A stretch of DNA of 64,000 nucleotides from Aeromonas bivalvium (GTDB lineage: Bacteria; Pseudomonadota; Gammaproteobacteria; Enterobacterales; Aeromonadaceae): positions 97,625 through 161,624 of the forward strand of contig NZ_CDBT01000010.1 in the NCBI RefSeq assembly GCF_000819765.1, read 5' to 3'. The notes under the pieces were generated by a model. It had not been told where the DNA came from, did not search any database, and worked only from the letters and a program-made list of their open reading frames with translations. Of the stretch, positions 9,614-18,554 are shown one piece after another. Both the position numbers and the translations under genes were made by a program. How positions within the stretch are numbered: the first letter of the stretch is position 1; each line of letters starts with the position of its first letter.

Positions 9614-10816
9614 ATGATCGAAGTAGGAAGTCGCCCCTGGCTACGTGCCACCCTGGCCCTGAGCCTGGGCTCATTTCTGGTCTTTTTGAATCTCTACCAG
9701 AGCCATCCCCTGCTACCCATGCTGGCGAATGAGTTCGCCATCAGTTCCCTCCACTCCGGCTGGACCCTGGCGGGCTGCACCGCGGGGCTCGCCTTCGCCT
9801 TGCTGATCTGCGCCAGGCTGGCCGATCGCTTCGGCCGCCGCCGGGTCATGTTGTGGACCCTGACCGGCGCCATACTGCTCTCTCTGGTCGCGAGCGGGGT
9901 CGAACAATTCGGTTCCCTGCTGGCCCTGCGCATCCTGCAGGGCATGCTGCTGGCGGGCCTGCCCGCCACCGCCATCGCCTACATGGGGGAGGAGTTCACG
10001 CGCCGCGCCCTCATCTCGGCAGTGGGCATCTATATCGCCGCCAACTCTCTGGGGGGGATCGCTGGCCGGGTGCTGGGTGGTCTGCTGGCCGGCTGGTTCG
10101 ACAGCTGGCATGCCACCTTCCTCGGCATAGGCCTCATCAGCCTGCTGCTCCTGCCCCTGGTGGTCTGGCTGCTGCCGACCCAGCGCAACTTCACCCCCAG
10201 CCAGGCGAGCCCGGGCCAGCTCAGGCAGGCACTGGGAAGCCATCTGCGCAATCCCCTGCTGGTGGGGGCCTACCTCATCGGCGGCCTCAACTTCATGGTG
10301 TTTCTCAACCAGTTCAGCTACCTCACTTTCCTGCTCTCGGCCGAGCCCTTCTCCCTGCCGCCCCAATGGCTCGGCATGCTGTTTCTGACCTATCTGTCGG
10401 GCACCCTCGCCTCCTCCATCAGCGGGCGCTGCGCCCAGCATCTGGGGGCTGAGCGGCTGCTGCTCGTGGGGATCGCCTTGATGGCCCTGGGGGCCCTTCT
10501 GCTACTGGGGGGGAACCTGGCCGCCATCCTGGCGGGGCTGCTGGTGTCCAGCTTCGGCTTCTTCCTCGCCCATGCCTGCGCCAGTGCCTGGGTCGGCCAG
10601 CACGTGACCCACGACAGGGCACTGGCCTCGTCCCTCTATCTGGTGGCCTATTACCTAGGGGCGAGCCTGGGGGGATTCTATCTGCACCCCTTCTGGGTAG
10701 AGGGGCAGCTGGCGGGCATGGTGCTGGGGATCGAGCTGGTACTGCTGGTCACGGCTGCCCTCTCCCTCTGGCTGGCGCGCCAGAAGGCCCATCGCCAGCA
10801 GCCGCTGACCATATGA
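9614..10816 (+). CDS. MFS efflux transporter, YnfM-like
   Basis: A 400-residue inner-membrane transporter of the major facilitator superfamily with twelve predicted membrane segments. The loop between segments 2 and 3 carries the family signature in LADRFGRRRVM, and a glycine-rich GRVLGGLLAGWF follows in the N-terminal half. GGAG sits eight bases before the ATG. It resembles YnfM (drug/sugar efflux class) and is divergent from a LysR gene as ynfM is. The substrate cannot be told from the sequence. Its 3' end faces the yecM-like gene across a short GC hairpin. Confidence 0.8.
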   Translation: MIEVGSRPWLRATLALSLGSFLVFLNLYQSHPLLPMLANEFAISSLHSGWTLAGCTAGLAFALLICARLADRFGRRRVMLWTLTGAILLSLVASGVEQFGSLLALRILQGMLLAGLPATAIAYMGEEFTRRALISAVGIYIAANSLGGIAGRVLGGLLAGWFDSWHATFLGIGLISLLLLPLVVWLLPTQRNFTPSQASPGQLRQALGSHLRNPLLVGAYLIGGLNFMVFLNQFSYLTFLLSAEPFSLPPQWLGMLFLTYLSGTLASSISGRCAQHLGAERLLLVGIALMALGALLLLGGNLAAILAGLLVSSFGFFLAHACASAWVGQHVTHDRALASSLYLVAYYLGASLGGFYLHPFWVEGQLAGMVLGIELVLLVTAALSLWLARQKAHRQQPLTI

Positions 10817-10817
10817 A

Positions 10818-10838
10818 CGGGCCCCTGTCAGGGGCCCG
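10818..10838. terminator. GC hairpin between MFS gene and yecM-like gene
   Basis: CGGGCCCCT-gtc-AGGGGCCCG is a strong stem between two converging genes. It has no T tract on either side, so it may be a weak terminator or an mRNA-stabilising hairpin. Confidence 0.5.
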
Positions 10839-10841
10839 GAT

Positions 10842-11402
10842 TCAAGATTGGCGCGAGAAATAATCGGCCGGCACGGGCACCACAGCGTCGGTGGCCAGCT
10901 CCTCCTCGATGACGGCAGACAGGGGGAGCAGATGAAACTTCACCTGACCCGATGCCAGCATCAGGGCCACATCCGGGTTGCGAAGGCTCGCCATGTTGCC
11001 CGTCTTGAACGGGAGGGCGGGGTGCGCCGCCACCAGGGCCGCCAGATCGGCCACCACCAGCTCGATATGCTCAAGCCCCGCCTTGTGGCTGCGTCCCGGC
11101 TTGGGGGCCGCCAGCTCGATGCAGGGCACGCTGAGCGGCTCGCCCCGCCAGGCAAAGCAGAGGGGCTGGGCAAAGCGATAAGTGGCGATGGGGCGGCCCC
11201 CTATCATGCCCTCCACCAGCAGGCAGCCCGCCTCGGCCAGGATGCCTCGCAGGGTCAGATATTCATCCACGCTTGCGGCCCGGTAGCAGAGGTGATCGAT
11301 CTCGGGCCGCGCCAGAGGGATGTCCAGGGCAGCGAGCTCATCGAGCAGGCCAATGGCAAAAGGGGCCATGGGCCCCAGTGTGTCGTCCAGAGGATGGGTC
11401 AT
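10842..11402 (-). CDS. YecM-like VOC-fold protein
   Basis: A 186-residue protein resembling YecM, a putative metal-binding member of the vicinal-oxygen-chelate superfamily with no established reaction. Visible family features are EIDHLCYRAASVDEYL in the first half and LEHIELVVADL in the second, each offering a histidine and an acidic residue for a metal site. The start at 11402 follows the stop of the upstream gene after a single base, so the two are translationally coupled. In E. coli yecM lies near argS; that gene is not here. Confidence 0.75.
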   Translation of the reverse strand: MTHPLDDTLGPMAPFAIGLLDELAALDIPLARPEIDHLCYRAASVDEYLTLRGILAEAGCLLVEGMIGGRPIATYRFAQPLCFAWRGEPLSVPCIELAAPKPGRSHKAGLEHIELVVADLAALVAAHPALPFKTGNMASLRNPDVALMLASGQVKFHLLPLSAVIEEELATDAVVPVPADYFSRQS

Positions 11403-11403
11403 A

Positions 11404-12171
11404 TCACCACTTCTTCTTGGGTTGGAACAGGACGTCGAGTTCGTCGGTCTCCTTGTCCTTGATGTTTTGCAGCTCGGATTCGCTCTGCTGGGCCAGGTGC
11501 TCGTCCAGGGATTTGAGCCCCTGACGCATCTCCTCTTCCCGGGCCAGCAGGTAGGCATCCTTGTCACTGATGTTGCCCACCGCCGCCAGTCCCTTGGTAA
11601 ACAGCTGGCGACAGGTACCGTACTGCCCCTGGATCTGGGCATCCATGGCCCGCTTGAGCAGGTTGGCGATGTTGATCTTGAGCTGCATCAACTCGAGGCG
11701 GCGATCCTCCTGGGCGAACCCCTGCGGATCTATCTTGCCCTTGTTGTGCTCGACCCGCAGCACGGCGCGCATCTTCTTGACCAGCTGCAGCATCTGGATC
11801 GCCTGGCGATCGGACTCCGGGGTCTTGAAGTGCCCCTCGTCGTGGGGGCTGTAGTTGTCCTGCACATTCTTGATCTGAGTCTGCACATCCTGGATCCGCT
11901 GCCGGATCTGGCCATTGCCCGGCATCACCTGGGCGATGGCGCGATAGGCATCCAGGATCCTGTGTTGCAGCAAGAGCACCAGGTTCTTGGAGAAGGGGAC
12001 CAGGTTGACGTTGAGCAGCATCTCCTCCGTCTCATCGGCGATGGACTTGTGCTTGGCGATGGCCTGGCGCTTGTCGGCTTCCGCCTTCTGCTTATATTGC
12101 TGCACCACGTTGTAGGCGATCACCAGAAACAGGAGCGCGCCGATAGACAGCAATATCAGTGTTAAAATCAT
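11404..12171 (-). CDS. Uncharacterised membrane-anchored coiled-coil protein
   Basis: I do not recognise this 255-residue protein with confidence. It has one N-terminal hydrophobic segment (residues 3-23), then a highly charged helical region (QQYKQKAEADKRQAIAKHKS), and is rich in Gln, Lys, Glu and Leu throughout, which suggests long helices or coiled coils exposed on the cytoplasmic side. There are no cysteine or catalytic motifs. The C-terminus is lysine-rich (FQPKKKW). It is followed one base later by the yecM-like gene, so the two share an mRNA. A structural or scaffolding role is a guess from composition. Confidence 0.7.
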   Translation of the reverse strand: MILTLILLSIGALLFLVIAYNVVQQYKQKAEADKRQAIAKHKSIADETEEMLLNVNLVPFSKNLVLLLQHRILDAYRAIAQVMPGNGQIRQRIQDVQTQIKNVQDNYSPHDEGHFKTPESDRQAIQMLQLVKKMRAVLRVEHNKGKIDPQGFAQEDRRLELMQLKINIANLLKRAMDAQIQGQYGTCRQLFTKGLAAVGNISDKDAYLLAREEEMRQGLKSLDEHLAQQSESELQNIKDKETDELDVLFQPKKKW

Positions 12172-12345
12172 AGGCTTTATCCGTTCCTTCCCTATCCAAT
12201 ATCCTGATCCTACAGCAGCTTACCACCGGGGGATAGCCTGCAGGGCTCACACTCTCATCACGTCGTCACCCAGGGGACAGACCCTATCATATCGCCCGCC
12301 ATCGCCATTTCTTGAATCGGGCCGACCGCCTGGGTCGGCCTCCCC

Positions 12346-13071
12346 TCACTTCAGATTGAATCCCTGGGATTGCAGGAAGGCATCCATGAAGGGACGCGCC
12401 TCCTTGCCGAGGGTCCCCGCTATCTGGCTGCTCCAGGTTTGCAGCTTGTTGTTGCTGCTGCGGGCCTGGTAATAGTCCTGGATCTGGCGATCGTAATCGG
12501 CCAGCAGCGCCTCGTCGAGCCGCTCGGGGTAGCGATTCTCGTGAACCACCATGGCCTGGGGCAGACGCGGCTTCTGCTCGGGTTGCTGGCTCGGGTGGCC
12601 CAGGCACAGACCAAACAGGGGGATCACGTGCCTGGGCAGGCCGAGCAGGGCCACCACCTCGGCGGGGTGGTTGCGAATGCCACCGATATAGACGCCGCCA
12701 AGGCCGAGGGACTGGGCCGCCAGCAGGGCATTCTGTGCCATCAGGGCGCCATCGATGGCCCCTATCAGCAGCTGCTCGACGAACCCGGTGTGCGCCGCCG
12801 GCACTATCTGCAGGTGGCGATGGAAGTCGGCGCAGAACACCAGAAACTCGGCGGCCTGCGCCACATAGGGCTGGGGCCCCGCCAGCTCTGCGAGTTGCTG
12901 GCGGATCAGGGGATCCGTGACCCGCATGATGCTGTTGGCCTGCAGGAAGCTGGAGCTGGCCGCCGCCTGGGCGGCCTGCAAGATGAGGTCGAGCTGCTGG
13001 GGCTCGATGGGATCGTGTGTGAACTGGCGAATGGAGCGGTGGGAAAGAATGAGATCTATGGTCTGGTTCAT
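12346..13071 (-). CDS. nfsA: NADPH nitroreductase NfsA family
   Basis: FMN-dependent oxygen-insensitive reductase of nitroaromatics, quinones and related compounds. The 241-residue product starts MNQTIDLILSHRSIRQF with the FMN-phosphate-binding HRSIRQF, and has GGVYIGGIRNHP and the LCLGHP turn typical of the NfsA/FRP group, plus a lysine/arginine-rich C-terminus. The ATG at 13071 is preceded by GGAG and gives E. coli NfsA length; upstream in-frame codons to 13254 are not supported. No SoxS or MarA box was identified. Confidence 0.88.
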   Translation of the reverse strand: MNQTIDLILSHRSIRQFTHDPIEPQQLDLILQAAQAAASSSFLQANSIMRVTDPLIRQQLAELAGPQPYVAQAAEFLVFCADFHRHLQIVPAAHTGFVEQLLIGAIDGALMAQNALLAAQSLGLGGVYIGGIRNHPAEVVALLGLPRHVIPLFGLCLGHPSQQPEQKPRLPQAMVVHENRYPERLDEALLADYDRQIQDYYQARSSNNKLQTWSSQIAGTLGKEARPFMDAFLQSQGFNLK

Positions 13072-13130
13072 GCTGCCTCCTGATGAGCAGGCCACTCTAC
13101 CCCAAAAACGCGGCGGGCCCCAAGACCCGG

Positions 13131-15113
13131 CTAAGGGGATCCGTGACGCGGGAGCGTGAACTCCCCCACCTGGCTGTAGAGGGTGAAAGGGTTCTCCTCT
13201 ATCTCGGCCACCGTCATCGGCCTGCCGAACAGGAAGCCCTGAAACACGTGGCATCCCTGGGCCCGCAGCGCCACCAGCTCATGCTCCTCCTCGACCCCCT
13301 CCGCCATGATGCCGAGGCCAAGCCCCGTCGCCATGGCGACCGTGGCGCGGATCACCGGCAGATTGAGTCCCACCACGAAGGAGCGATCCAGCTTGATGGT
13401 GTCGATGGGCAGCCGGTTGAGGTAGGCCAGGGAAGAGTAGCCGGTACCGAAGTCGTCGATGGCGATCTTGATCCCCTGCTCGCTCAGGCGATCCAGGATG
13501 CCGATGCAGCCGTTCATGTCGAGCATCAGCACCGTCTCCGTCAGCTCCAGGGTCAGCAGATGAGGCTCCACCCCGTGCTCCCTGAGGGAGGCGGCGACCT
13601 GTTCTGGCAGGGAGGGGGTAAGCTGAAAGCCGGACAGGTTGACCGAGACCGGCACCTTGACCGCGAACTGGCGCTGCCACAGGGCCATCTGGGCCAGGGC
13701 CGTGTCCAGCACCCAGCCCCCTATCTCGCGGATGAGACCCATCTCCTCGGCCAGGGGGATGAACTCCCCCGGCGAGACCTGCCCAAGCACAGGATTGTGC
13801 CAGCGGATCAGCGCCTCGAACCCCAGCAGCTGCCGGCTTGCGGCATCGACCTGGGGCTGATAGCAAAGGCTGAGCTCCTGGCGACCGATGGCCTTGGCCA
13901 GAAACTGCTTGAGGGTCAGCTTGCGGTGCAGATTCTGCTGCATGCTGGGGGTGAAGCGCTGCCAGCGCAGGCGCCCCATCTGCTTGGCCTGGTACATGGC
14001 CATGTCGGCGCGGGTGATGAGGTTGTCCCCGTCATCGGCATCGTCCGGGTAGACGGCGATGCCTATGCTGCCCCCTATGGTCACCTCGGGCAGGCCGCTC
14101 AGCTGCAGCGGCTTGCTCATCTGGGAAAGCATGAGGTCGGCGACCTCCTCGGCCCGCACGCTGCCGTGGTTCAGGGGCACCAGGGCGGTAAATTCGTCGC
14201 CGCCGAGGCGGGCCAGCTCCACGTCCCGGGGGCAGACCTGCTTGAGGCGACCGGCCACCCGCTCCAGCAGGCGATCCCCGGCCTTGTGGCCATAGTTGTC
14301 ATTGACCAGCTTGAAATTGTCCAGGTCCATGAACACCAGGGCGAAACGCCCCCCCATGCCACAATAGGCCTCGAGCGACTTCATCAGGCCATAGCGGTTG
14401 AGCAGGCCGGTGAGGGAGTCGTGCCAGGCGAGGTGGCGATGCTCCAGCTCCTCGAGCTTGCGATCCGTGATGTCCCGCATGGTGAGCAGGATCCGCTCCC
14501 CCTGCTGGATATGGCGGAACTGATACTGAAACCAGCGCATCCCTTTGCGGGTCAGACACTCCCCCTCGGTCACCACCTCGTCAAGCCGGGAGAGCCGCTG
14601 AAAGAAGGCGTCATCGTTGCCGGAGAAGATCTGAGCCAGGGTGACGATCCCCGTACCGAAACAGGATTCGAAGTGGTGGTTGCCACTGACCAGCAGACCG
14701 CTGTCATCAAACAGGCAGGCCAGGGTATCCCCGGTGGCGAGGGAAGATTGCTGATGCAGGCTGTCGGCATCGATCACCGCCTCCGTCATCATCATCAGAC
14801 GACCGGCCAGCTGTACCCCGGACAGGCGAAGATAGACCTGCTTCTTCACCCCCTTGGGGGAGAGGCTCCACCATTCGTTGTAGCTGCGCCCCTGCTGGAA
14901 GTCGCCAAGGTAGCGCTGAAGCAGCAGACTGATGGCATCAGCCATGTCGGCCCCGAAGTCGCGCCCCTTGAGCTCGGTGAGGGAATCCGCCTCCCAGAGG
15001 GCGAGTGCGGCCTCATTGGCCCAGAAGATGCGATGATGGAGGATGTCATAGATCCAGATAGGCGTGTGCAGCACTTCGAAGTTGTCGAGGGTGCATTCGT
15101 CGAGTGTGTTCAT
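13131..15113 (-). CDS. PAS-GGDEF-EAL cyclic-di-GMP enzyme
   Basis: A 660-residue soluble protein without membrane segments. The order is a PAS domain (about residues 8-110, with LHTPIWIYDILHHRIFWANEAAL), a second PAS-like region (125-240), GGDEF (245-400, intact LGGDEF near residue 307), and EAL (410-655, intact EALIRW near 433, plus TETVLML and DDFGTGYSSL). Both synthesis and hydrolysis of cyclic di-GMP are therefore possible. No RxxD product-inhibition motif is found five residues before GGDEF. The gene is 59 bases upstream of nfsA in the same orientation. The signal sensed is unknown. Confidence 0.9.
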   Translation of the reverse strand: MNTLDECTLDNFEVLHTPIWIYDILHHRIFWANEAALALWEADSLTELKGRDFGADMADAISLLLQRYLGDFQQGRSYNEWWSLSPKGVKKQVYLRLSGVQLAGRLMMMTEAVIDADSLHQQSSLATGDTLACLFDDSGLLVSGNHHFESCFGTGIVTLAQIFSGNDDAFFQRLSRLDEVVTEGECLTRKGMRWFQYQFRHIQQGERILLTMRDITDRKLEELEHRHLAWHDSLTGLLNRYGLMKSLEAYCGMGGRFALVFMDLDNFKLVNDNYGHKAGDRLLERVAGRLKQVCPRDVELARLGGDEFTALVPLNHGSVRAEEVADLMLSQMSKPLQLSGLPEVTIGGSIGIAVYPDDADDGDNLITRADMAMYQAKQMGRLRWQRFTPSMQQNLHRKLTLKQFLAKAIGRQELSLCYQPQVDAASRQLLGFEALIRWHNPVLGQVSPGEFIPLAEEMGLIREIGGWVLDTALAQMALWQRQFAVKVPVSVNLSGFQLTPSLPEQVAASLREHGVEPHLLTLELTETVLMLDMNGCIGILDRLSEQGIKIAIDDFGTGYSSLAYLNRLPIDTIKLDRSFVVGLNLPVIRATVAMATGLGLGIMAEGVEEEHELVALRAQGCHVFQGFLFGRPMTVAEIEENPFTLYSQVGEFTLPRHGSP

Positions 15114-15249
15114 CTGTTATGGCAATTCATCAGCATGTTCCTTGAGTGTGAGGAACGAGCGCCATCCACACCATATCTGCCTGACTGCAACACATCTTGA
15201 TATGGGGCTTAGACTGAAAGAACAGGAAGAGCGGCAAGGTCATCCTCAT

Positions 15250-15945
15250 ATGCAAACACTTCACGTACAGCCCATGGTCAGAAGAAACGGACTCACTCTA
15301 GTATTGCTTGGCTCAATAATAACCATTGCCATGATTTCTATACTTTTTTTACTCGGTGAACAACCACTAATCCCCATCTACTGCGGGTTGCTGGCGGGGC
15401 TGATGACCCTCTTCATCGGTACCTTGAAACTCAGAGAGCCTCATTTTAGTCTCTCTTTGTGTCACGACTGTTTGCAATATCACCACAAGCATGGCGGCTG
15501 GGTGCTCAAATGGGTAAATATTCAGCGGATTGACCACCCGCGTATCCATATGGGGTGGGATCTGGTGGAGATCCCCTTCATTGGCTTGCGGATAAAAGAT
15601 TACGACAGTTTTTTGACATTGATCACACCCCGGCTGGCGGTAGGGATACTGACGGAGCAGCGCGCCGTGCTGATGCAGGTGCTGCAAAGCGAGCAGACGG
15701 ACTGCCCCACCGGCACCTGTGCCAGCCAGTTCGACGACCTGTTCGAGGAGAGCCACTATCGCTCCCGGGAAGGGGCCCAGTACGAAGGGGTGATCGCCAT
15801 GCTGGCCAATCGCATGGCGAGGCTGAGAAGCCTCCTCGGCTACGATCTGCTGGTCCCCGTCGGCAGCCTGGACAGGGATCCCGCCGACTTCATCCGCCTG
15901 CTGCATCAATACCAGCGGGAGTCGAACCTAATCCAGATCAATTAA
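15250..15945 (+). CDS. DUF2982-like membrane protein
   Basis: A protein of about 231 residues with two adjacent hydrophobic segments near the N-terminus (NGLTLVLLGSIITIAMISIL and IPIYCGLLAGLMTLF) and a soluble C-terminal region including KWVNIQRIDHPR and IPFIGLRIKDYD. It resembles the DUF2982 group of Vibrio, Shewanella and Aeromonas from memory; no function is established. The start at 15250 has AAGG ten bases before it; an ATG at 15202 would add 16 polar residues. Upstream sequence is AT-rich relative to neighbours and likely holds the promoter. Confidence 0.7.
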   Translation: MQTLHVQPMVRRNGLTLVLLGSIITIAMISILFLLGEQPLIPIYCGLLAGLMTLFIGTLKLREPHFSLSLCHDCLQYHHKHGGWVLKWVNIQRIDHPRIHMGWDLVEIPFIGLRIKDYDSFLTLITPRLAVGILTEQRAVLMQVLQSEQTDCPTGTCASQFDDLFEESHYRSREGAQYEGVIAMLANRMARLRSLLGYDLLVPVGSLDRDPADFIRLLHQYQRESNLIQIN

Positions 15946-16017
15946 AGGCGTGATTGCCCTTGCCAAGGGGAGGCCCGCTTCTTAAGGTCACGGTTTGCCT
16001 CGAGTGCCACGCCTCCT

Positions 16018-16920
16018 ATGAAGTACATCGAAGAGTTCTATCTATTCGTCAAGGTGGTACAGGAGGGGGGCTTCTCCCATGCCGCCAGCGCACTGGGCAT
16101 GCCCACCGCCACCATCAGCCGCCGCATCTCCCATCTAGAAGAGATCCTGGGCCACCCTCTGCTGCACAGATCCACCCGCAAGATCCGCCTCACCGACGAG
16201 GGGCTGCGCTACTACGAGCGCCTCTGCACGCCCCTGGCCGACATAGAGCAGGCCACCGGCGAGATCCAGGGCAAAGAGGCCGATCTGGCGGGAGTGATCC
16301 GGCTGGCGGCCCCCGTCTCCCTCTCCAGTACCCTGCTCATCGACATGGTGACGGCCTTCTCCCTGCACCACGACGAGGTGCAATTTGACATCAGCCAGAC
16401 CAACGACCACCAGCAGTTGCTCGAGGGAGACAGGGATCTGGTGTTCTTCAACGGCGAGCTGCCCCAGACCCAGCCCCACACCACCCTGCTCGGCCAGGTG
16501 AGATACGGGCTGTTCGCCTCCCCTCTCTATCTGGCGAAACGGGGATGCCCCGCCCACCCGGCCGCCCTCGACGAGCAGGATCTCATCTACTGCTGGCCCC
16601 ACCAGCACTGGCAGCTCAGCAACCGGGAGGGAGAGAGCGCCAGGATCTGTCCCCAGGCCAAGCTGACCGTCAGCCAGGCCCAGGCTGCGCTGCGCGCCGC
16701 CGAGCAACACCTGGGCATCATCAATGTCCCCCGCTACCTGGTGCAGCAAGCGCTCCGGGAAGGACGGCTTCAACCGGTTCTGCCTGACTGGCAGACCCCG
16801 AGCCGTCCCTTCTATATGCAGCTGACCCAACCCAATTTTGCGCCGCTGCGTGTTAAGCTGTTCGCCGAGTTTGTCGAGAAATACTCGGAACCTTACCGGC
16901 AGGATCGCCCAGCCCCATAG
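16018..16920 (+). CDS. LysR-family transcription regulator
   Basis: A 300-residue regulator with the helix-turn-helix MKYIEEFYLFVKVVQEGGFS...AASALGMPTATISRRISHLE, close to the group that includes DsdC/AaeR-like and CrgA-like LysR proteins, and a standard effector-binding domain. There is no divergently transcribed target; the next gene (response regulator-CheC fusion) starts 75 bases downstream on the same strand. The target and effector are unknown. Confidence 0.85.
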   Translation: MKYIEEFYLFVKVVQEGGFSHAASALGMPTATISRRISHLEEILGHPLLHRSTRKIRLTDEGLRYYERLCTPLADIEQATGEIQGKEADLAGVIRLAAPVSLSSTLLIDMVTAFSLHHDEVQFDISQTNDHQQLLEGDRDLVFFNGELPQTQPHTTLLGQVRYGLFASPLYLAKRGCPAHPAALDEQDLIYCWPHQHWQLSNREGESARICPQAKLTVSQAQAALRAAEQHLGIINVPRYLVQQALREGRLQPVLPDWQTPSRPFYMQLTQPNFAPLRVKLFAEFVEKYSEPYRQDRPAP

Positions 16921-16995
16921 CCCAGGCCGGCCGTGGTGGCGTACCGGACAGGCCGAGCCACACTTGTCTCCATGAAGCATTGAGAGGGCGGCCCC

Positions 16996-18024
16996 ATGAA
17001 TGTGTTGATCTGCGATGATTCGGGTTTTGCCCGCAAGCAACTGGCCCGGGCATTGCCCCGGGAATGGGACATTCGGCTGCATGAAGCCGGCGATGGCCAG
17101 GAGGGACTGGAGCAGATCCTGATGGGTCACGGCGATCTGGTGCTGCTCGATCTCACCATGCCCAGGATGGATGGTTATGACGTGCTCGAGACCCTGCAAC
17201 GGGAAGGGATCCGCAGCAAGGTGCTGGTGGTCTCGGGGGACATACAACCCGAGGCCCACGCCAGGGTGATGGCGCTGGGAGCACTGGATTTCATCAAAAA
17301 ACCCGCCTCCCCCGAGACCCTGCACGCCTTCTTGCGCCAGCATGGTTTCTGGCAGCCCAGGGAAGAGAGCATCACACAGCCACAAGCAAGCCCGGCGCCG
17401 GCTCCACAGCACGCCCCCCCTTCCGGCCCGCTGCTGACACCCCAGTCCCGGGATCTCTATCAGGAGCTGGCCAACGTTGCCATGGGCCAGGCCGCCGATC
17501 TGCTGGCCCGCCTGCTCGGCGCCTTCGTGGTGCTGCCCATCCCCAACGTCAATGTGCTCGAGGTCTCAGAGCTGCACATGGCCCTCTCCGCCGCCGCCGA
17601 GTCCGATACCCTCTCCGCCGTGTGCCAGGGGTTCATCGGAGCCGGGATCGCCGGGGAGGCCCTGCTCCTGTTCCATGACGCCAGCTTCGCCGAGCTGGCC
17701 CGGCTGATGAAACACGAGGGGGAACTCGACAGGGCCGCCGAGCTGGAGCTGCTGATGGACACGGCCAACGTGCTGATCGGCGCCTTCCTGCGCGGCTTCA
17801 GTGCCCAGCTCGACACCCACTTCAGCCAGGGGCATCCGGTGCTGCTGGGCCAGCACAGGCCCATCCACCAGCTGATCCAGACCAACCAGAGCCGCTGGCG
17901 GCGCACCCTGGCCATCGAGATCAACTACCGGCTGCAGGGCCACAAGGTGCAGTGCGATCTGCTGCTGCTGTTTACCGAAGATTCCATCGCCACCATGGAT
18001 CACAAGGTTCAACATCTGCTCTAG
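16996..18024 (+). CDS. Response regulator fused to CheC-type phosphatase
   Basis: A 342-residue two-part protein. Residues 1-118 form a CheY-like receiver with acidic residues DD at 7-8, phospho-acceptor Asp52 in LLDLTMP and Lys101/102 in IKKPAS. A proline- and alanine-rich linker (about 120-150) joins it to a CheC/CheX-like domain with the helix ELANVAMGQAADLLARLLG and a second DTANVLIGAFLRGF, the two Glu/Asp-x-x-Asn sites of CheC phosphatases. The likely role is a phosphorylation-controlled CheY phosphatase or phosphate sink in chemotaxis-like signalling. The following PAS gene starts eight bases after its stop. Confidence 0.85.
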   Translation: MNVLICDDSGFARKQLARALPREWDIRLHEAGDGQEGLEQILMGHGDLVLLDLTMPRMDGYDVLETLQREGIRSKVLVVSGDIQPEAHARVMALGALDFIKKPASPETLHAFLRQHGFWQPREESITQPQASPAPAPQHAPPSGPLLTPQSRDLYQELANVAMGQAADLLARLLGAFVVLPIPNVNVLEVSELHMALSAAAESDTLSAVCQGFIGAGIAGEALLLFHDASFAELARLMKHEGELDRAAELELLMDTANVLIGAFLRGFSAQLDTHFSQGHPVLLGQHRPIHQLIQTNQSRWRRTLAIEINYRLQGHKVQCDLLLLFTEDSIATMDHKVQHLL

Positions 18025-18032
18025 GAGTGCAC

Positions 18033-18491
18033 ATGGAAATACGGGAATTTCACTGGCTGATGAACATAGTCCAGAACCTGGACGTGGGTCTCTTCGTGCT
18101 GGATCGCCAGTTCAGGATCCAGGTCTGGAACGGGTTCATGGAGAGCCACAGCGGTCGTCAGGCCGCCACAGTGCGCGATCGGGTGTTGTTCGAGCTGTTT
18201 GACGAGCTGGATCGGGCCTGGTTCGAGCGCAAGGCCAATCAGGTCTTCACCCTCAACAACCGCGCCTTCAGCACCTGGGAGCAGCGCCCCTATCTGCTGC
18301 GCTTTGACAACTACAGACCCATCACGGGGTCGGCCCCCTTCATGTACCAGAACCTGACCCTGGTCCCCCTGGCCGATTTCAGCGGCCAGGTCAGCCACCT
18401 CGGAGTCATGATCTACGACGCCACCGACGAGGCCATCCTGCTCGGCCAGGTCCGCGCCACTGAACAAGCCGGCGCCGGGACGCCAGACTAA
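18033..18491 (+). CDS. Stand-alone PAS-domain protein
   Basis: A 152-residue protein made almost wholly of one PAS domain: MNIVQNLDVGLFVLDRQFRIQVWNGFME (start of the fold) through FMYQNLTLVPL and VSHLGVMIYDATD. There is no kinase, GGDEF or DNA-binding output. GGAG of ctaGGAGtgcac lies in the right place before the ATG at 18033, immediately after the stop of the response regulator-CheC gene, so the pair is almost certainly one operon. A role as sensor subunit for that regulator is inferred from position. Confidence 0.82.
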   Translation: MEIREFHWLMNIVQNLDVGLFVLDRQFRIQVWNGFMESHSGRQAATVRDRVLFELFDELDRAWFERKANQVFTLNNRAFSTWEQRPYLLRFDNYRPITGSAPFMYQNLTLVPLADFSGQVSHLGVMIYDATDEAILLGQVRATEQAGAGTPD

Positions 18492-18511
18492 CGCCACCAC
18501 GCCCCAAACGA

Positions 18512-18538
18512 AACAACCCCCGCGATGCGGGGGCTGTT
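18512..18538. terminator. Bidirectional terminator between PAS gene and maiA
   Basis: AACAaCCCCCGC-gat-GCGGGGGcTGTT is an 11-12 bp stem between converging genes. T-rich sequence follows in both directions, though neither tract is perfect. Confidence 0.75.
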
Positions 18539-18554
18539 CATTTGACCAGCATGC

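Noticed and set aside
13083-15200. A 705-codon open frame on the plus strand
   Set aside because: Antisense to the PAS-GGDEF-EAL gene; its sequence is low-complexity (His, Gln, Gly rich) without any domain.
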